Below are positions 8,059 to 15,535 of a stretch of 39,391 nucleotides of DNA, in pieces. The DNA comes from Flavobacterium bizetiae (lineage in GTDB: Bacteria; Bacteroidota; Bacteroidia; Flavobacteriales; Flavobacteriaceae): assembly GCF_902804475.1 (NCBI RefSeq), contig NZ_CADCSU010000085.1:1-39391 (forward strand), given 5' to 3'. Each line of letters begins with the position of its first letter. The first letter of the stretch is position 1. The position numbers and the translations under genes are program-made. Below the pieces are notes generated by a model. The model was given only the letters and a program-made list of their open reading frames with translations, made no database searches and was not told where the DNA came from.

Positions 8059-9408
8059 ATGAAAAATATATTTTTAAACCCTTTTTTAACCTTGTCAGTT
8101 TTCTTTTTTTATGGATGTAATAATGAAGTTGAAGTTCCAAAATTAGAATGTACACAACCTAATTTGACAGTAAATCAAACGGTTCAAAAAGTAAAAGACC
8201 TTTCAGGATCAGTTCCTAAACCATATAATTATAATGATATCATTGAAGCATATGTGGTATCGAGCGACGAAGGGGGCAATTTTTTTAAGGCAATTTCTTT
8301 CCAAACCCTTGCGACCGATAAAACACCCGCAATAGGATTTAGCATCCCGGTGGATGTTTCGAATGCCTATATCGACTTTCATGTTGGAAATAAAGTATTT
8401 ATAAAACTTAAAAACCAGTTTACAGATTTGTATTTTGGAGGAATGCGAATTGGTAGCTTGTATGTAAGTAATGCAGGCGACCCCACTATTGGAAGGGTTT
8501 CGCAAATTGACTATAAAAATGTCCTGAATGCTTCATGCGTAGTAATTGATGAAAATCAATTAGTTAAGTCCGTTACTATCGAAGAAGCATTAAACGATGA
8601 TAAACTCAATACTTTGGTCGAGCTAACAGATGTACAATTTACAGAAGAAGCAATTGGGCGTCATTATTTTGAAGAATCTAATAATGTGGGCGGTTCAACC
8701 AATTGGAATTTAAGGGATAAAACCGGTAATCAGATTATTTTTAGAACCAGTAGTTATGCCGGTTTTGCAGATCACATCGTGCCTGAAGGAAGCGGAAAAG
8801 TCAGAGGGATATTGACAAAATTTGGTTCAGATTATCAATTGATGATCAGGTCTGAAAAAGATTTGGTAATGAACGGAAAAAGAACCGTTCCGTTTTTTGC
8901 AGAAGATTTTCAATCGGTAAAAAACAATGTCAATTTTACGCTGCCGGGTTGGAGTAATATTGTAGAAAAAGCATCAAAATTATGGAAAAGCATGTTGTAT
9001 GCCGGAAATGGTTACGCTGAATTTAACACTACAAGTACAACAACAGCCGAAAATGTTGCCTGGCTGGTTACACCAAAAATCAACCTGAATGGTTATAAAA
9101 ATGCCGTATTATCTTTTAGAAGTGCTCAGCATGATCTTAAAGTCGATTCTCCGTTAAATACTCTTGAGGTTTATATCTCTACAGATTTTAATGGCTCGAA
9201 TATAACCAAGGCAAAATGGACAAAACTACAAGCAAATTTACCTTCATTATCAACACCTACACGTCAGTTTATAAGTTCCGGTGGGATCGATTTATCTGCC
9301 TATTCAGGAAATATTCATATTGCATTCAAATACATAGGTTCAGGAAAAGACAAAACCTTGAATGGAGCTTTTATGGTCGATGATGTTAAAATTTTTGGAG
9401 AAAAGTAA
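8059..9408 (+). CDS. DUF5689 / choice-of-anchor J lipoprotein
   Basis: Predicted surface or periplasmic lipoprotein of 449 aa. The lipobox region is FFFYGCNNE with Cys near residue 20. Residues about 40-270 match the DUF5689 pattern seen next to TonB receptors (opening NYNDIIEAYVVSSDEGGNFF, later VRGILTKFGSDYQLMIRS). Residues about 285-449 look like a choice-of-anchor J type beta-sandwich (FFAEDFQSVKNN, PGWSNI, VAWLVTPKINLNGY, ending GAFMVDDVKIFGE). The gene follows the receptor by 20 bases and is almost certainly cotranscribed. The usual inference is that such lipoproteins help capture the receptor's ligand at the surface; no enzymatic motif is visible. Confidence 0.85.
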   Translation: MKNIFLNPFLTLSVFFFYGCNNEVEVPKLECTQPNLTVNQTVQKVKDLSGSVPKPYNYNDIIEAYVVSSDEGGNFFKAISFQTLATDKTPAIGFSIPVDVSNAYIDFHVGNKVFIKLKNQFTDLYFGGMRIGSLYVSNAGDPTIGRVSQIDYKNVLNASCVVIDENQLVKSVTIEEALNDDKLNTLVELTDVQFTEEAIGRHYFEESNNVGGSTNWNLRDKTGNQIIFRTSSYAGFADHIVPEGSGKVRGILTKFGSDYQLMIRSEKDLVMNGKRTVPFFAEDFQSVKNNVNFTLPGWSNIVEKASKLWKSMLYAGNGYAEFNTTSTTTAENVAWLVTPKINLNGYKNAVLSFRSAQHDLKVDSPLNTLEVYISTDFNGSNITKAKWTKLQANLPSLSTPTRQFISSGGIDLSAYSGNIHIAFKYIGSGKDKTLNGAFMVDDVKIFGEK

Positions 9409-9546
9409 GGCGTTCAATTTTTAAAAATGAAATTAAAGTATTGATTTTTAAGCGATAATTTAATTGTGTGTTGTTTTTAAGTTTTAAACTGTTAAAATTT
9501 AATTGAATTTTGTATTTTGGTCATCCCAAATCAATACAAATACCAC

Positions 9547-10413
9547 ATGAAAACCTACTTTATCGCCATCATGATGATGGTTTTTCCATGCTTGCTGCAC
9601 AGTCAGGATCAAAATGCTCCTGTTAGATTAAAGCAAATCAACATTGTAAAAACAAATTACCAAAACTCTAAAGACGGTGAAATTGTAAACAAAACAGTTG
9701 TTTTTAAAGAGGGTAAGCTTCAAACTATCACTACTTCGGATGTTGTTCAGCATTTTTTTTATAATACTAAAGGACTGTTGGATAAAACTGTAAAAGACAA
9801 AGTGGGAAGCGAATGGAAAGAAGTCGTAAATTACTCTTATGATGCCGATAATAACATTACAAAATTTATTAAAAAATATCAGGAAGGTAACGACTACATT
9901 ACTAAAACAGTAACTTTTGGTTATGAGGGAGCAAGAGTAAAAGTAATTACTAAAAAAAGCACCAATCACCAGAATGTAGTTGATGATGTAGAATATATTG
10001 TAGAAAATGGTATCATTGTAAGACGCACTACAAGAGACAGAAACAAAGCAATTATTGGTAAAATCGAATATGTTTATACCAATGATAATGTGGTAAAACA
10101 CAAAGGCTTAGTTGGAGATAAAATATCTAAAACATATACTTTTGATGATAAAAAATCTGTAGATCAATTAATCGTTCAAAGTTTGTTTGGTGATAATTAT
10201 AAAGTTATTGTACCAATGATTTCGTATCACGAAGATGAGTTTAGTTTTGAAGCAATATCCTATAACAACGAATTGAATTTTAGTCCGTCATCTACCGTTT
10301 TGGTTGGTGTGAGCAGAAAATACAAATACAACAAACTGAACTTTCCAATCTCTTGTTCTCAGATTGAAGAAAACGGAATTGTAAAAACAGAAAAGACTTT
10401 TATTTACGAATAA
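9547..10413 (+). CDS. Secreted protein of unknown function with YD-like strands
   Basis: 288 aa from the ATG at 9547, which begins a clear signal peptide (MKTYFIAIMMMVFPCLLHSQ). An earlier TTG at 9517 would add ten polar residues before it and is unlikely. The mature part is rich in short strand-turn units such as YSYDADNNITKF, YNTKGLLDKTVKD and KYKYNKLNFPIS, which resemble YD/RHS-type strands or the beta-layer proteins common in Bacteroidota. There is no lipobox or sorting domain. Probably periplasmic or outer-membrane associated. I do not recognise a named family. It sits 138 bases after the DUF5689 gene and has its own terminator, so it may be a separate unit. Confidence 0.7.
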   Translation: MKTYFIAIMMMVFPCLLHSQDQNAPVRLKQINIVKTNYQNSKDGEIVNKTVVFKEGKLQTITTSDVVQHFFYNTKGLLDKTVKDKVGSEWKEVVNYSYDADNNITKFIKKYQEGNDYITKTVTFGYEGARVKVITKKSTNHQNVVDDVEYIVENGIIVRRTTRDRNKAIIGKIEYVYTNDNVVKHKGLVGDKISKTYTFDDKKSVDQLIVQSLFGDNYKVIVPMISYHEDEFSFEAISYNNELNFSPSSTVLVGVSRKYKYNKLNFPISCSQIEENGIVKTEKTFIYE

Positions 10414-10438
10414 AAACATCTTTTTTAAAAGAATTAAA

Positions 10439-10510
10439 GCCATTTAAAATTTAAGTTTTGTTAAGATTAGATTCTTAGAATGCTTAATTTTTAAATGGTT
10501 TGCTTTTTTA
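10439..10510 (+). terminator. Intrinsic terminator-like hairpin
   Basis: Imperfect arms GCCATTTAAAATTTAAG (10439-10455) and CTTAATTTTTAAATGGTTT (10483 on) can pair around a ~27-base loop, followed by TTTTTTA at 10504-10510. It lies just after the unknown secreted protein and before hflX. Confidence 0.55.
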
Positions 10511-10560
10511 TACGAGTACTAATTTCCCAAATAGAACTTAAAAACGGAATTCTATAAGCG

Positions 10561-10587
10561 TTAGTACCTTACAAATCATTAAATTTG
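10561..10587 (+). promoter_or_regulatory. Putative hflX promoter
   Basis: TAAATTTG at 10580-10587 matches the Bacteroidota -7 consensus TAnnTTTG. A TTA at 10561-10563, in place of TTG, lies 16 bases upstream. The hflX ATG is 17 bases after the box, a short leader typical of the group. Confidence 0.45.
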
Positions 10588-10603
10588 CACCTTATTCAAA
10601 GCT

Positions 10604-11848
10604 ATGTTAGAAAAAGAAATTATAAATTTTGAGAAAACAGCCATTGTTGGTATTGTAACTCAAAACCAAAGTGAAGAAAAACTTAACGAATATCTTGATG
10701 AATTAGAGTTTTTGACTTTTACCGCAGGTGGTGAAGTTATAAAACGCTTTTCACAAAAAATGGAACGCCCAAATCCTAAGACTTTTGTGGGTACTGGAAA
10801 AATTGAAGAAATCAATCTTTTTGTAAAAGAAAACGACATATCGACTTTAATCTTTGATGATGAATTATCGCCATCACAGCAAAAAAATATCTCTAAAATT
10901 ATAGATTGCAAAATCTTAGACAGAACCCACCTTATTCTGGATATTTTTGCACAAAGAGCCGAAACATCTTATGCAAGAACACAGGTAGAATTGGCGCAAT
11001 GTCAGTATTTATTGCCTAGACTTTCGGGAATGTGGACGCACCTTGAGCGTCAAAAAGGAGGAATTGGAATGCGTGGACCAGGAGAAACCGAAATTGAAAC
11101 TGACAGACGTATTGTTCGTGATCGTATATCGCTCTTAAAAGAGAAAATAAAAACGATCGACAAACAGATGGGTGTGCAGCGTAGTAATCGTGGTGCAATG
11201 GTTCGTGTGGCTCTGGTAGGATATACGAATGTTGGGAAATCGACATTGATGAATGCTGTAGGTAAAAGTGATGTTTTTGTTGAGAATAAATTATTCGCAA
11301 CACTTGACACAACAGTTCGAAAAGTGGTGATTAAAAACTTACCATTTTTACTTTCAGATACGGTAGGTTTTATTAGAAAATTGCCAACTCAATTGGTAGA
11401 TTCTTTTAAAAGTACTTTAGATGAAGTTCGTGAAGCCGACTTGCTTTTGCATGTTGTAGATATTTCGCATCCGGATTTTGAAGATCATATCGAATCTGTA
11501 AATCAAACCTTGTTAGAAATCAAGAGTAATGACAAACCAACGATTATGGTTTTTAATAAAATTGATGCCTACAAACATTTAACAATCGATGAGGATGATT
11601 TGATTACCGAAAAAACAAGAAGACATTATACGCTTGAGGAATGGAAACAAACCTGGATGAGTAATGTGGGTCAGAATAAAGCATTGTTTATTTCGGCGAC
11701 ACAAAAAGAAAACTTCGAAGAATTTAGAGAAATAGTTTACGAAGCAGTTCGTCAAATTCATATCACAAGATTTCCTTATAATAAGTTTTTGTATCCGGAT
11801 TATAAAGATGCAATCGAAAAAGAAGAAGATTCTGAAGATCAGGAATAA
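10604..11848 (+). CDS. hflX: GTPase HflX
   Basis: Ribosome-associated GTPase of 414 aa that splits stalled 70S ribosomes, acting in the cytosol. The N-terminal HflX domain (about 1-190) has the hallmark RTHLILDIFAQRAETSYAR and the glycine-rich segment GGIGMRGPGETEIETDRR. The G domain follows: G1 GYTNVGKS at 206-213, G3 DTVGF, G4 NKID. The length is somewhat above the shortest HflX and normal for the phylum. It has its own predicted promoter and a strong hairpin after the stop. The acidic tail (EKEEDSEDQE) is probably disordered. Confidence 0.95.
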   Translation: MLEKEIINFEKTAIVGIVTQNQSEEKLNEYLDELEFLTFTAGGEVIKRFSQKMERPNPKTFVGTGKIEEINLFVKENDISTLIFDDELSPSQQKNISKIIDCKILDRTHLILDIFAQRAETSYARTQVELAQCQYLLPRLSGMWTHLERQKGGIGMRGPGETEIETDRRIVRDRISLLKEKIKTIDKQMGVQRSNRGAMVRVALVGYTNVGKSTLMNAVGKSDVFVENKLFATLDTTVRKVVIKNLPFLLSDTVGFIRKLPTQLVDSFKSTLDEVREADLLLHVVDISHPDFEDHIESVNQTLLEIKSNDKPTIMVFNKIDAYKHLTIDEDDLITEKTRRHYTLEEWKQTWMSNVGQNKALFISATQKENFEEFREIVYEAVRQIHITRFPYNKFLYPDYKDAIEKEEDSEDQE

Positions 11849-11856
11849 ATTAATTT

Positions 11857-11993
11857 TATCGCAAAGGACGCTAAGGTTTTTATTTTAGCGTTTTACAAAA
11901 CACAAAGTTCGCAAAACTATATATTTTTAGCTTTGCGAACTTTGTGTTTTTATTAAATTTAACCTACAAATCTTAGCGTTCTTAGCGGTAAAA
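11857..11993. terminator. Nested-hairpin bidirectional terminator
   Basis: Inner stem: perfect 19-bp arms AAAACACAAAGTTCGCAAA (11897-11915) and its complement (11932-11950), with a 16-base loop and flanking A and T runs. Outer arms are imperfect: TCGCAAAGGACGCTAAGG (from 11859) against CTTAGCGTTCTTAGCGGTA (from 11972). It fills the gap between the convergent hflX and DUF3078 genes, so it can end transcripts from both sides. The wording (AAAGTTCGCAAAG) recurs at 18631. Confidence 0.75.
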
Positions 11994-12005
11994 TATAAGC
12001 GGTTT

Positions 12006-12956
12006 TTAGAATCCGAAATTAATTCCTAAACCAAATACTTCTCTGGTCTGAAAACCACTAAAAGCATTATCGTCATAAATAGCTTGGAATGATAAGTTCG
12101 CAGATAAAAACTTGTTTACTTTCATGATAATATTCAATGAGTAATTGATATCTACGTTTTGTGGATCTTCTAAATAATTAGAATATAAGTTCAAAGTATT
12201 TTCAGCAGTTACATTGGTCATGATCGCCAATTTGTAATAAACCGATGCATAGAAACCTAATTCGTAACGCATTGTTTTGTTCGCATCTACACCAAAGTAA
12301 GACCCGTCTACATAAGGTAATCCGGTTGCCTGATCAATCCCTGAAGTATAAGCTCCGTCTACAAAAGTGAATTTTGAAGTTAATGGAGCAAAGTTTATTT
12401 TTAAGTTATCATCTTTTGTCCAGTAAATACCAGGACCTGTTGTAAGATAACCAGGTGACATAAATTTAGTATTCTCAGTTCTGATTTCTTTTCCGTTCTC
12501 ATCTTTTCCATACAAATAACCGGTTGAAAATTGAGTTCTGAAATTCAGGAAATAAGAGTAATACCATTCTCCAAAAGCTCTTTTCCCTAAGATAGAGTTG
12601 AATTCAAGACGGTCATCAGTCTTTTTTTCATAATCGGCATTTTTGGTTTGTAAAAGTCCGTAAGAAGCCAAAATTTTGTTATCCCAGGTAAGATCGTCTT
12701 TTTTGTAATTGAAATCGTAGTTGATTCCTAAAGTTCCGGAAAAGCTATCTTCACCTCCTGCAATCCAGTTATTAAAGCTAGATTGGTTTAGTAAAAGAGA
12801 AACAGTTCCTTTAGCTTTCCAGCCTTCTCCCTCAATAGTATCGTTTATTTTCTTTACTGCTTTTTCAGTGTTTTGGATTAATTCTTTTTCAGAATTTTGG
12901 GCTTGAACAAAAGTTAAGTTCGCTAAAATAAAAAGTAATAATGTTAGCTTTCTCAT
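12006..12956 (-). CDS. DUF3078 outer-membrane beta-barrel-like protein
   Basis: 316 aa with a signal peptide ending near residue 19 (FVQAQ). The mature part resembles the DUF3078 family: WKAKGTVSLLLNQSSFNNWIAGGEDSF near the start, where this family usually has an 'NWxxGG' strand. Alternating aromatic strands follow (WDNKILASYGLLQT, WYYSYFLNFRTQF), and the protein ends VFGLGINFGF with the C-terminal aromatic residue typical of outer-membrane barrels. The function of the family is unknown. It lies about 80 bases after DUF2480 and has its own -7 box, so it may be transcribed separately from the SUF genes. Confidence 0.85.
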   Translation of the reverse strand: MRKLTLLLFILANLTFVQAQNSEKELIQNTEKAVKKINDTIEGEGWKAKGTVSLLLNQSSFNNWIAGGEDSFSGTLGINYDFNYKKDDLTWDNKILASYGLLQTKNADYEKKTDDRLEFNSILGKRAFGEWYYSYFLNFRTQFSTGYLYGKDENGKEIRTENTKFMSPGYLTTGPGIYWTKDDNLKINFAPLTSKFTFVDGAYTSGIDQATGLPYVDGSYFGVDANKTMRYELGFYASVYYKLAIMTNVTAENTLNLYSNYLEDPQNVDINYSLNIIMKVNKFLSANLSFQAIYDDNAFSGFQTREVFGLGINFGF

Positions 12957-12981
12957 GGTATATAGTTTAAATGTGTAAGAA

Positions 12982-12989
12982 CAAATATA
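12982..12989 (-). promoter_or_regulatory. Putative -7 box of the DUF3078 gene
   Basis: On the minus strand TATATTTG is an exact TAnnTTTG match, 25 bases before the start codon. No TTG is evident at the -33 position. Confidence 0.45.
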
Positions 12990-13035
12990 CTAAAAAAGCG
13001 TTAAAACGTAGGGTATTGTTGATTGTAAAAGAAAG

Positions 13036-13545
13036 TTATTTCTTAGATTCTTTATACAAAGGTACCGCAGAACATGCTTCACCATACATTATACTTCTTG
13101 CAAAAGGTTGCAAATAAGTTGCGGCTAAAATATAAGCGCGGGTCGGAACCGGTTTTTTAGAACATCCTTTTACAATAACAGGTTTGTTTTTGTATTCAGA
13201 ATAATCGAGTTTACTTAAGATTTCTTCATACAAGCTTGCATCTAAATCTTCGATAGTTCCGTTTATTACTTTTTTTGCATAAGGTGCTAATTGAATCGCT
13301 ACCAAAATAGACGACCAGGCAGGAACAATAGCATCTGTACTACAATTGATAGCAACATACTGATCTTGATATTGTGACCAATCATGATTTTTTAAATGCT
13401 CTCTAAAGTCTTTTTCTTTTAATAAAAAACCTTCTAAAAGCCATTGCGAAATGTCAATTTGCACACGCACTCCTTTAGGATAATAATCCTCAAGATCAAA
13501 TACTTCTAAAGCACTATTGGCAACTTTATTGATGATTTCTTCCAT
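13036..13545 (-). CDS. DUF2480 family protein
   Basis: 169 aa, soluble, without signal peptide. It starts MEEIINKVANSALEVFDLED and contains the family-like blocks QIDISQWLLEGFLLKEKDFR, YVAINCSTDAIVPAWS and VIVKGCSKKPVPTRAYILA. Two conserved-looking cysteines lie in similar contexts (INCSTDAIVP and VKGCSKKPVP), and a third is in GEACSAVP. The frame is open upstream to 13674, but that extension translates an intergenic inverted repeat and the end of the preceding gene, so I start at 13545. The family is restricted largely to Bacteroidota and of unknown role; its place directly after SUF genes, and the cysteines, make an Fe-S or thiol link a reasonable inference only. Confidence 0.85.
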   Translation of the reverse strand: MEEIINKVANSALEVFDLEDYYPKGVRVQIDISQWLLEGFLLKEKDFREHLKNHDWSQYQDQYVAINCSTDAIVPAWSSILVAIQLAPYAKKVINGTIEDLDASLYEEILSKLDYSEYKNKPVIVKGCSKKPVPTRAYILAATYLQPFARSIMYGEACSAVPLYKESKK

Positions 13546-13558
13546 TTTCTCTAGTTTG

Positions 13559-13609
13559 CAGTTTACAGTCTCAGTCACAGTTAATACTGAAAACTGCGAC
13601 TGTAAACTG
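13559..13609. repeat. 12-bp perfect inverted repeat between SUF-associated genes
   Basis: Arms CAGTTTACAGTC (13559-13570) and GACTGTAAACTG (13598-13609) enclose 27 bases that themselves contain CAGTTAATACTG-like halves. It forms a stem in the intercistronic RNA between the DUF59 and DUF2480 genes. The CTGTAAACTG wording recurs between sufC and sufD. Confidence 0.6.
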
Positions 13610-13619
13610 TATACTTTTT

Positions 13620-13943
13620 TTATAGCATTCCTAATTCTAATTTTGCTTCTTCGCTCATTAAATCTTTGCTCCAAGGCGGATCGAAAGTAATTTCAACGTC
13701 GACATCTTTAATGTTTTCGATTGTTTTTACTTTTTCTTCAACTTCTCTTGGTAAACTTTCCGCAACCGGGCAGTTAGGAGATGTTAATGTCATTAAGATT
13801 TTTACTTCGTAATCTGTATTAACCATTACGTCATAAATCAATCCTAACTCATAAATATCTACAGGAATCTCCGGATCGTAAATGCTTTTTAAAACCTTTA
13901 CAATTGATTCTCCTAATTCGTTTGTGTCTATTTCTTGTTCCAT
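13620..13943 (-). CDS. DUF59/MIP18-family SUF Fe-S assembly protein
   Basis: 107 aa, cytosolic. The domain reads SIVKVLKSIYDPEIPVDIYE then LGLIYDV, followed by ILMTLTSPNCPVAESLP with the conserved Cys, and DVEITFDPPWSKDLMSEEAK, the typical end of the family. Members found in SUF operons (SufT or SUF-associated type) help load or transfer Fe-S clusters. Fifteen upstream in-frame codons exist, but they translate the boundary of a repeat element, so I start at the ATG at 13943. In transcription order it lies after sufE, separated from it by the GxxExxY insertion. Confidence 0.9.
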   Translation of the reverse strand: MEQEIDTNELGESIVKVLKSIYDPEIPVDIYELGLIYDVMVNTDYEVKILMTLTSPNCPVAESLPREVEEKVKTIENIKDVDVEITFDPPWSKDLMSEEAKLELGML

Positions 13944-13964
13944 TTTTTTGTTTTTTGTTTTTCC

Positions 13965-14071
13965 ACCATATAAGTTATATAAGTTCATTTAAACATTGTG
14001 TTTATATTCTCTTACTTAACTATGGTTTTACTATTTTAATATTTAACCAATAAACTTATAATTTATATGGT
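13965..14071. repeat. ~107-bp element with inverted ends, left copy
   Basis: It starts with ACCATATAAGTTATATAAG (then TTCATTTAAAC, to 13994) and ends with AAACTTATAATTTATATGGT (14052-14071), an imperfect inverted copy. A second element with the same layout is at 14554-14663. The two frame the GxxExxY gene. Confidence 0.7.
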
Positions 14072-14080
14072 TTTAATTCT

Positions 14081-14167
14081 TTAATCTTCTAGCCAACGAT
14101 ATAATTCGTTGACATATGTTTTTTGACCTTCGTGATAAATATTTGTTACATTAAAATTTATCATTAA
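14081..14167 (-). pseudogene. Detached C-terminal end of the GxxExxY gene
   Basis: Immediately after the TGA that ends the GxxExxY reading frame, the same frame continues for 28 codons (starting LMINFNVTNIYHEGQKTYVN) to a TAA at 14083-14081. This is the expected C-terminal end of the family (GLLINFNV...G.K..VN). The TGA occupies the position of the conserved Gly before LLINFN, so a single GGA-to-TGA change explains it. Confidence 0.8.
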
Positions 14168-14488
14168 TCAAATCGGTGATTTTAAAAGTTTCATATAAGA
14201 CATTAACTTGGCAATGTGAATTGGTATGATTTTATCAACGGCTTTTAATTCCAGAACCAAACAGTTTTCAATAAATAAATCACATCTTAAATCAGATTCA
14301 AGCTCTAAACCTTTATATTGAACAGGAATTACCAATTCAGATTGAAAATTGATTCCTCTTAGCGATAATTCTTTAATCATACACTGATGATAAATATTTT
14401 CTAAAAGTCCTGCTCCAATATTTTTATGAACTTCAATTGCCGCTCCATTTACCTTGTAAATTAAATCAGTCAGATATTTCTTTGTCAT
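14168..14488 (-). CDS. GxxExxY protein, truncated by an in-frame TGA
   Basis: 106 aa from the ATG at 14488. The name-giving motif region reads IGAGLLENIYHQCMIKELSLRGI, and the PD-(D/E)XK-like core is visible as DLRCDLFIENCLVLELKAV (Asp, then Glu-x-Lys), suggesting nuclease ancestry. The frame ends early at TGA (14170-14168) after LLKSPI; the missing 28 codons follow in the same frame. The core active-site residues lie before the stop, so a shortened product may still fold, but I regard the gene as probably inactivated. An in-frame ATG at 14557 lies at the edge of the flanking repeat and is less likely. The gene and its two framing repeats look like one insertion between sufE and the DUF59 gene. 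Confidence 0.8.
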   Translation of the reverse strand: MTKKYLTDLIYKVNGAAIEVHKNIGAGLLENIYHQCMIKELSLRGINFQSELVIPVQYKGLELESDLRCDLFIENCLVLELKAVDKIIPIHIAKLMSYMKLLKSPI

Positions 14489-14553
14489 TACACTTCTTTT
14501 TAGCAATAATAACAAAAAAAAAGAAAGACAAAACTTACTTTTAGTGTTTTTTA

Positions 14554-14663
14554 CCATATAAGTTATGTAAGTTCATTTAAACGTTACTTATATGGTTCTT
14601 TATATTTTATTGTATAAATAGTTTAAGCGTAAAACTTAAATTTTCTTATATAACTTATATGGT
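14554..14663. repeat. ~110-bp element with inverted ends, right copy
   Basis: It starts ACCATATAAGTTATGTAAG (then TTCATTTAAAC, to 14583) and ends CTTATATAACTTATATGGT (14645-14663). The ends are near-perfect inverted copies, and an extra half-copy (ACTTATATGGTT) lies at about 14587. Same orientation as the left copy. Confidence 0.7.
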
Positions 14664-14672
14664 TTAAAAAAC

Positions 14673-15098
14673 TTAATTTTTATTTTTAGCATCAAAAGCC
14701 AAAGCGTACATTTTGATGTTTTTTATCATCGAAACCAATCCGTTGGCGCGAGTGGCTGATAAATGTTCTTTTAAACCAATTTCATCAATAAATTGAGTAT
14801 CGGCATTGATAATATCTTCTGCTTTTTGATTAGAGAAAGCACGAATTAAAATCGCGATAATTCCTTTGGTTAAAATCGCATCACTATCTGCGGTAAAAAC
14901 AATTTTATCGTCTTTTTGTTCGCCTTGCAACCAAACTTTCGATTGACAACCTTTTATTAAATTCTCTTCGGTTTTATATTCTTCTTTAATCAACGGAAGA
15001 CTTTTTCCCAGTTCGATGATGTACTCATAGCGTTGCATCCAGTCATCAAACATCGAAAATTCGTCGATTATTTCGTTTTGTATTTCTTTTATAGTCAT
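14673..15098 (-). CDS. sufE: Sulfur acceptor protein SufE
   Basis: 141 aa, cytosolic. SufE takes persulfide sulfur from the cysteine desulfurase SufS and passes it to SufB. The conserved segment reads LIKGCQSKVWLQG with Cys51, the same position as the acceptor Cys of E. coli SufE. Before it lies FDDWMQRYEYIIELGKSLP, typical of the family, and the C-terminal half has GIIAILIRAFSNQKAEDI and LSATRANGLVSMI. The start is two bases after the lipoprotein stop region on the same strand, which supports cotranscription with sufS. Confidence 0.95.
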   Translation of the reverse strand: MTIKEIQNEIIDEFSMFDDWMQRYEYIIELGKSLPLIKEEYKTEENLIKGCQSKVWLQGEQKDDKIVFTADSDAILTKGIIAILIRAFSNQKAEDIINADTQFIDEIGLKEHLSATRANGLVSMIKNIKMYALAFDAKNKN

Positions 15099-15100
15099 AA

Positions 15101-15526
15101 TTATTCTTTCGTAAAACTAATCAGCAAATTTACCAATTTTTCTATTTCCTTTGGAGGATAGCCATTGTCGAAACCTGGAGTTTCATATATTTTCTGATTC
15201 TGAGTTATCTTCAAATTTCCAATCGCAGCACCGTCATAAAAACGTTTCTCGGTTGGACCTTTTAAAGTTGGAATACTCTCTAAATTTATTTTCGAAAATT
15301 CCGCTACAATCTGTTTCCATTTTGCATCGTCTATTTTGCTTTCTACTGCTTCAGTATTTCTACCATTGGTAACCGAAACGGTTTTGTTCTGAACTACTAT
15401 CTTTTTGTAAAGTCCACGAGACATCGCAGAATATTCCATTTGTGTTGATGTCATATCGCTGGTTTTTTGACTTGAGCAACTTGTTCCGATGAAAATCGTT
15501 AACAACAATAAAGATAATAGTCTCAT
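15101..15526 (-). CDS. Small lipoprotein of unknown function between sufS and sufE
   Basis: 141 aa with a lipoprotein signal: IFIGTSCSSQ, Cys near residue 17. The mature part (KKIVVQNKTVSVTNG, SKIDDAKWKQIVAEFSKINL, GAAIGNLKITQNQKIYETPG) reads as a small alpha/beta domain with no catalytic motif that I recognise. It is packed tightly: 9 bases after sufS and 2 bases before sufE, so it is transcribed with SUF genes although exported. An envelope lipoprotein in a cytosolic Fe-S pathway operon is unexpected; it may simply share expression. Confidence 0.8.
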   Translation of the reverse strand: MRLLSLLLLTIFIGTSCSSQKTSDMTSTQMEYSAMSRGLYKKIVVQNKTVSVTNGRNTEAVESKIDDAKWKQIVAEFSKINLESIPTLKGPTEKRFYDGAAIGNLKITQNQKIYETPGFDNGYPPKEIEKLVNLLISFTKE

Positions 15527-15535
15527 AAAATTTTT

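Noticed and set aside
9628..10101. 157-aa minus-strand open frame
   Set aside because: It is antisense to the signal-peptide protein at 9547-10413, which has clear coding character. The antisense product is Phe/Ile/Tyr-rich without a domain.
11016..11312. Two overlapping minus-strand frames inside hflX
   Set aside because: They lie opposite the conserved GTPase core and have no family pattern.
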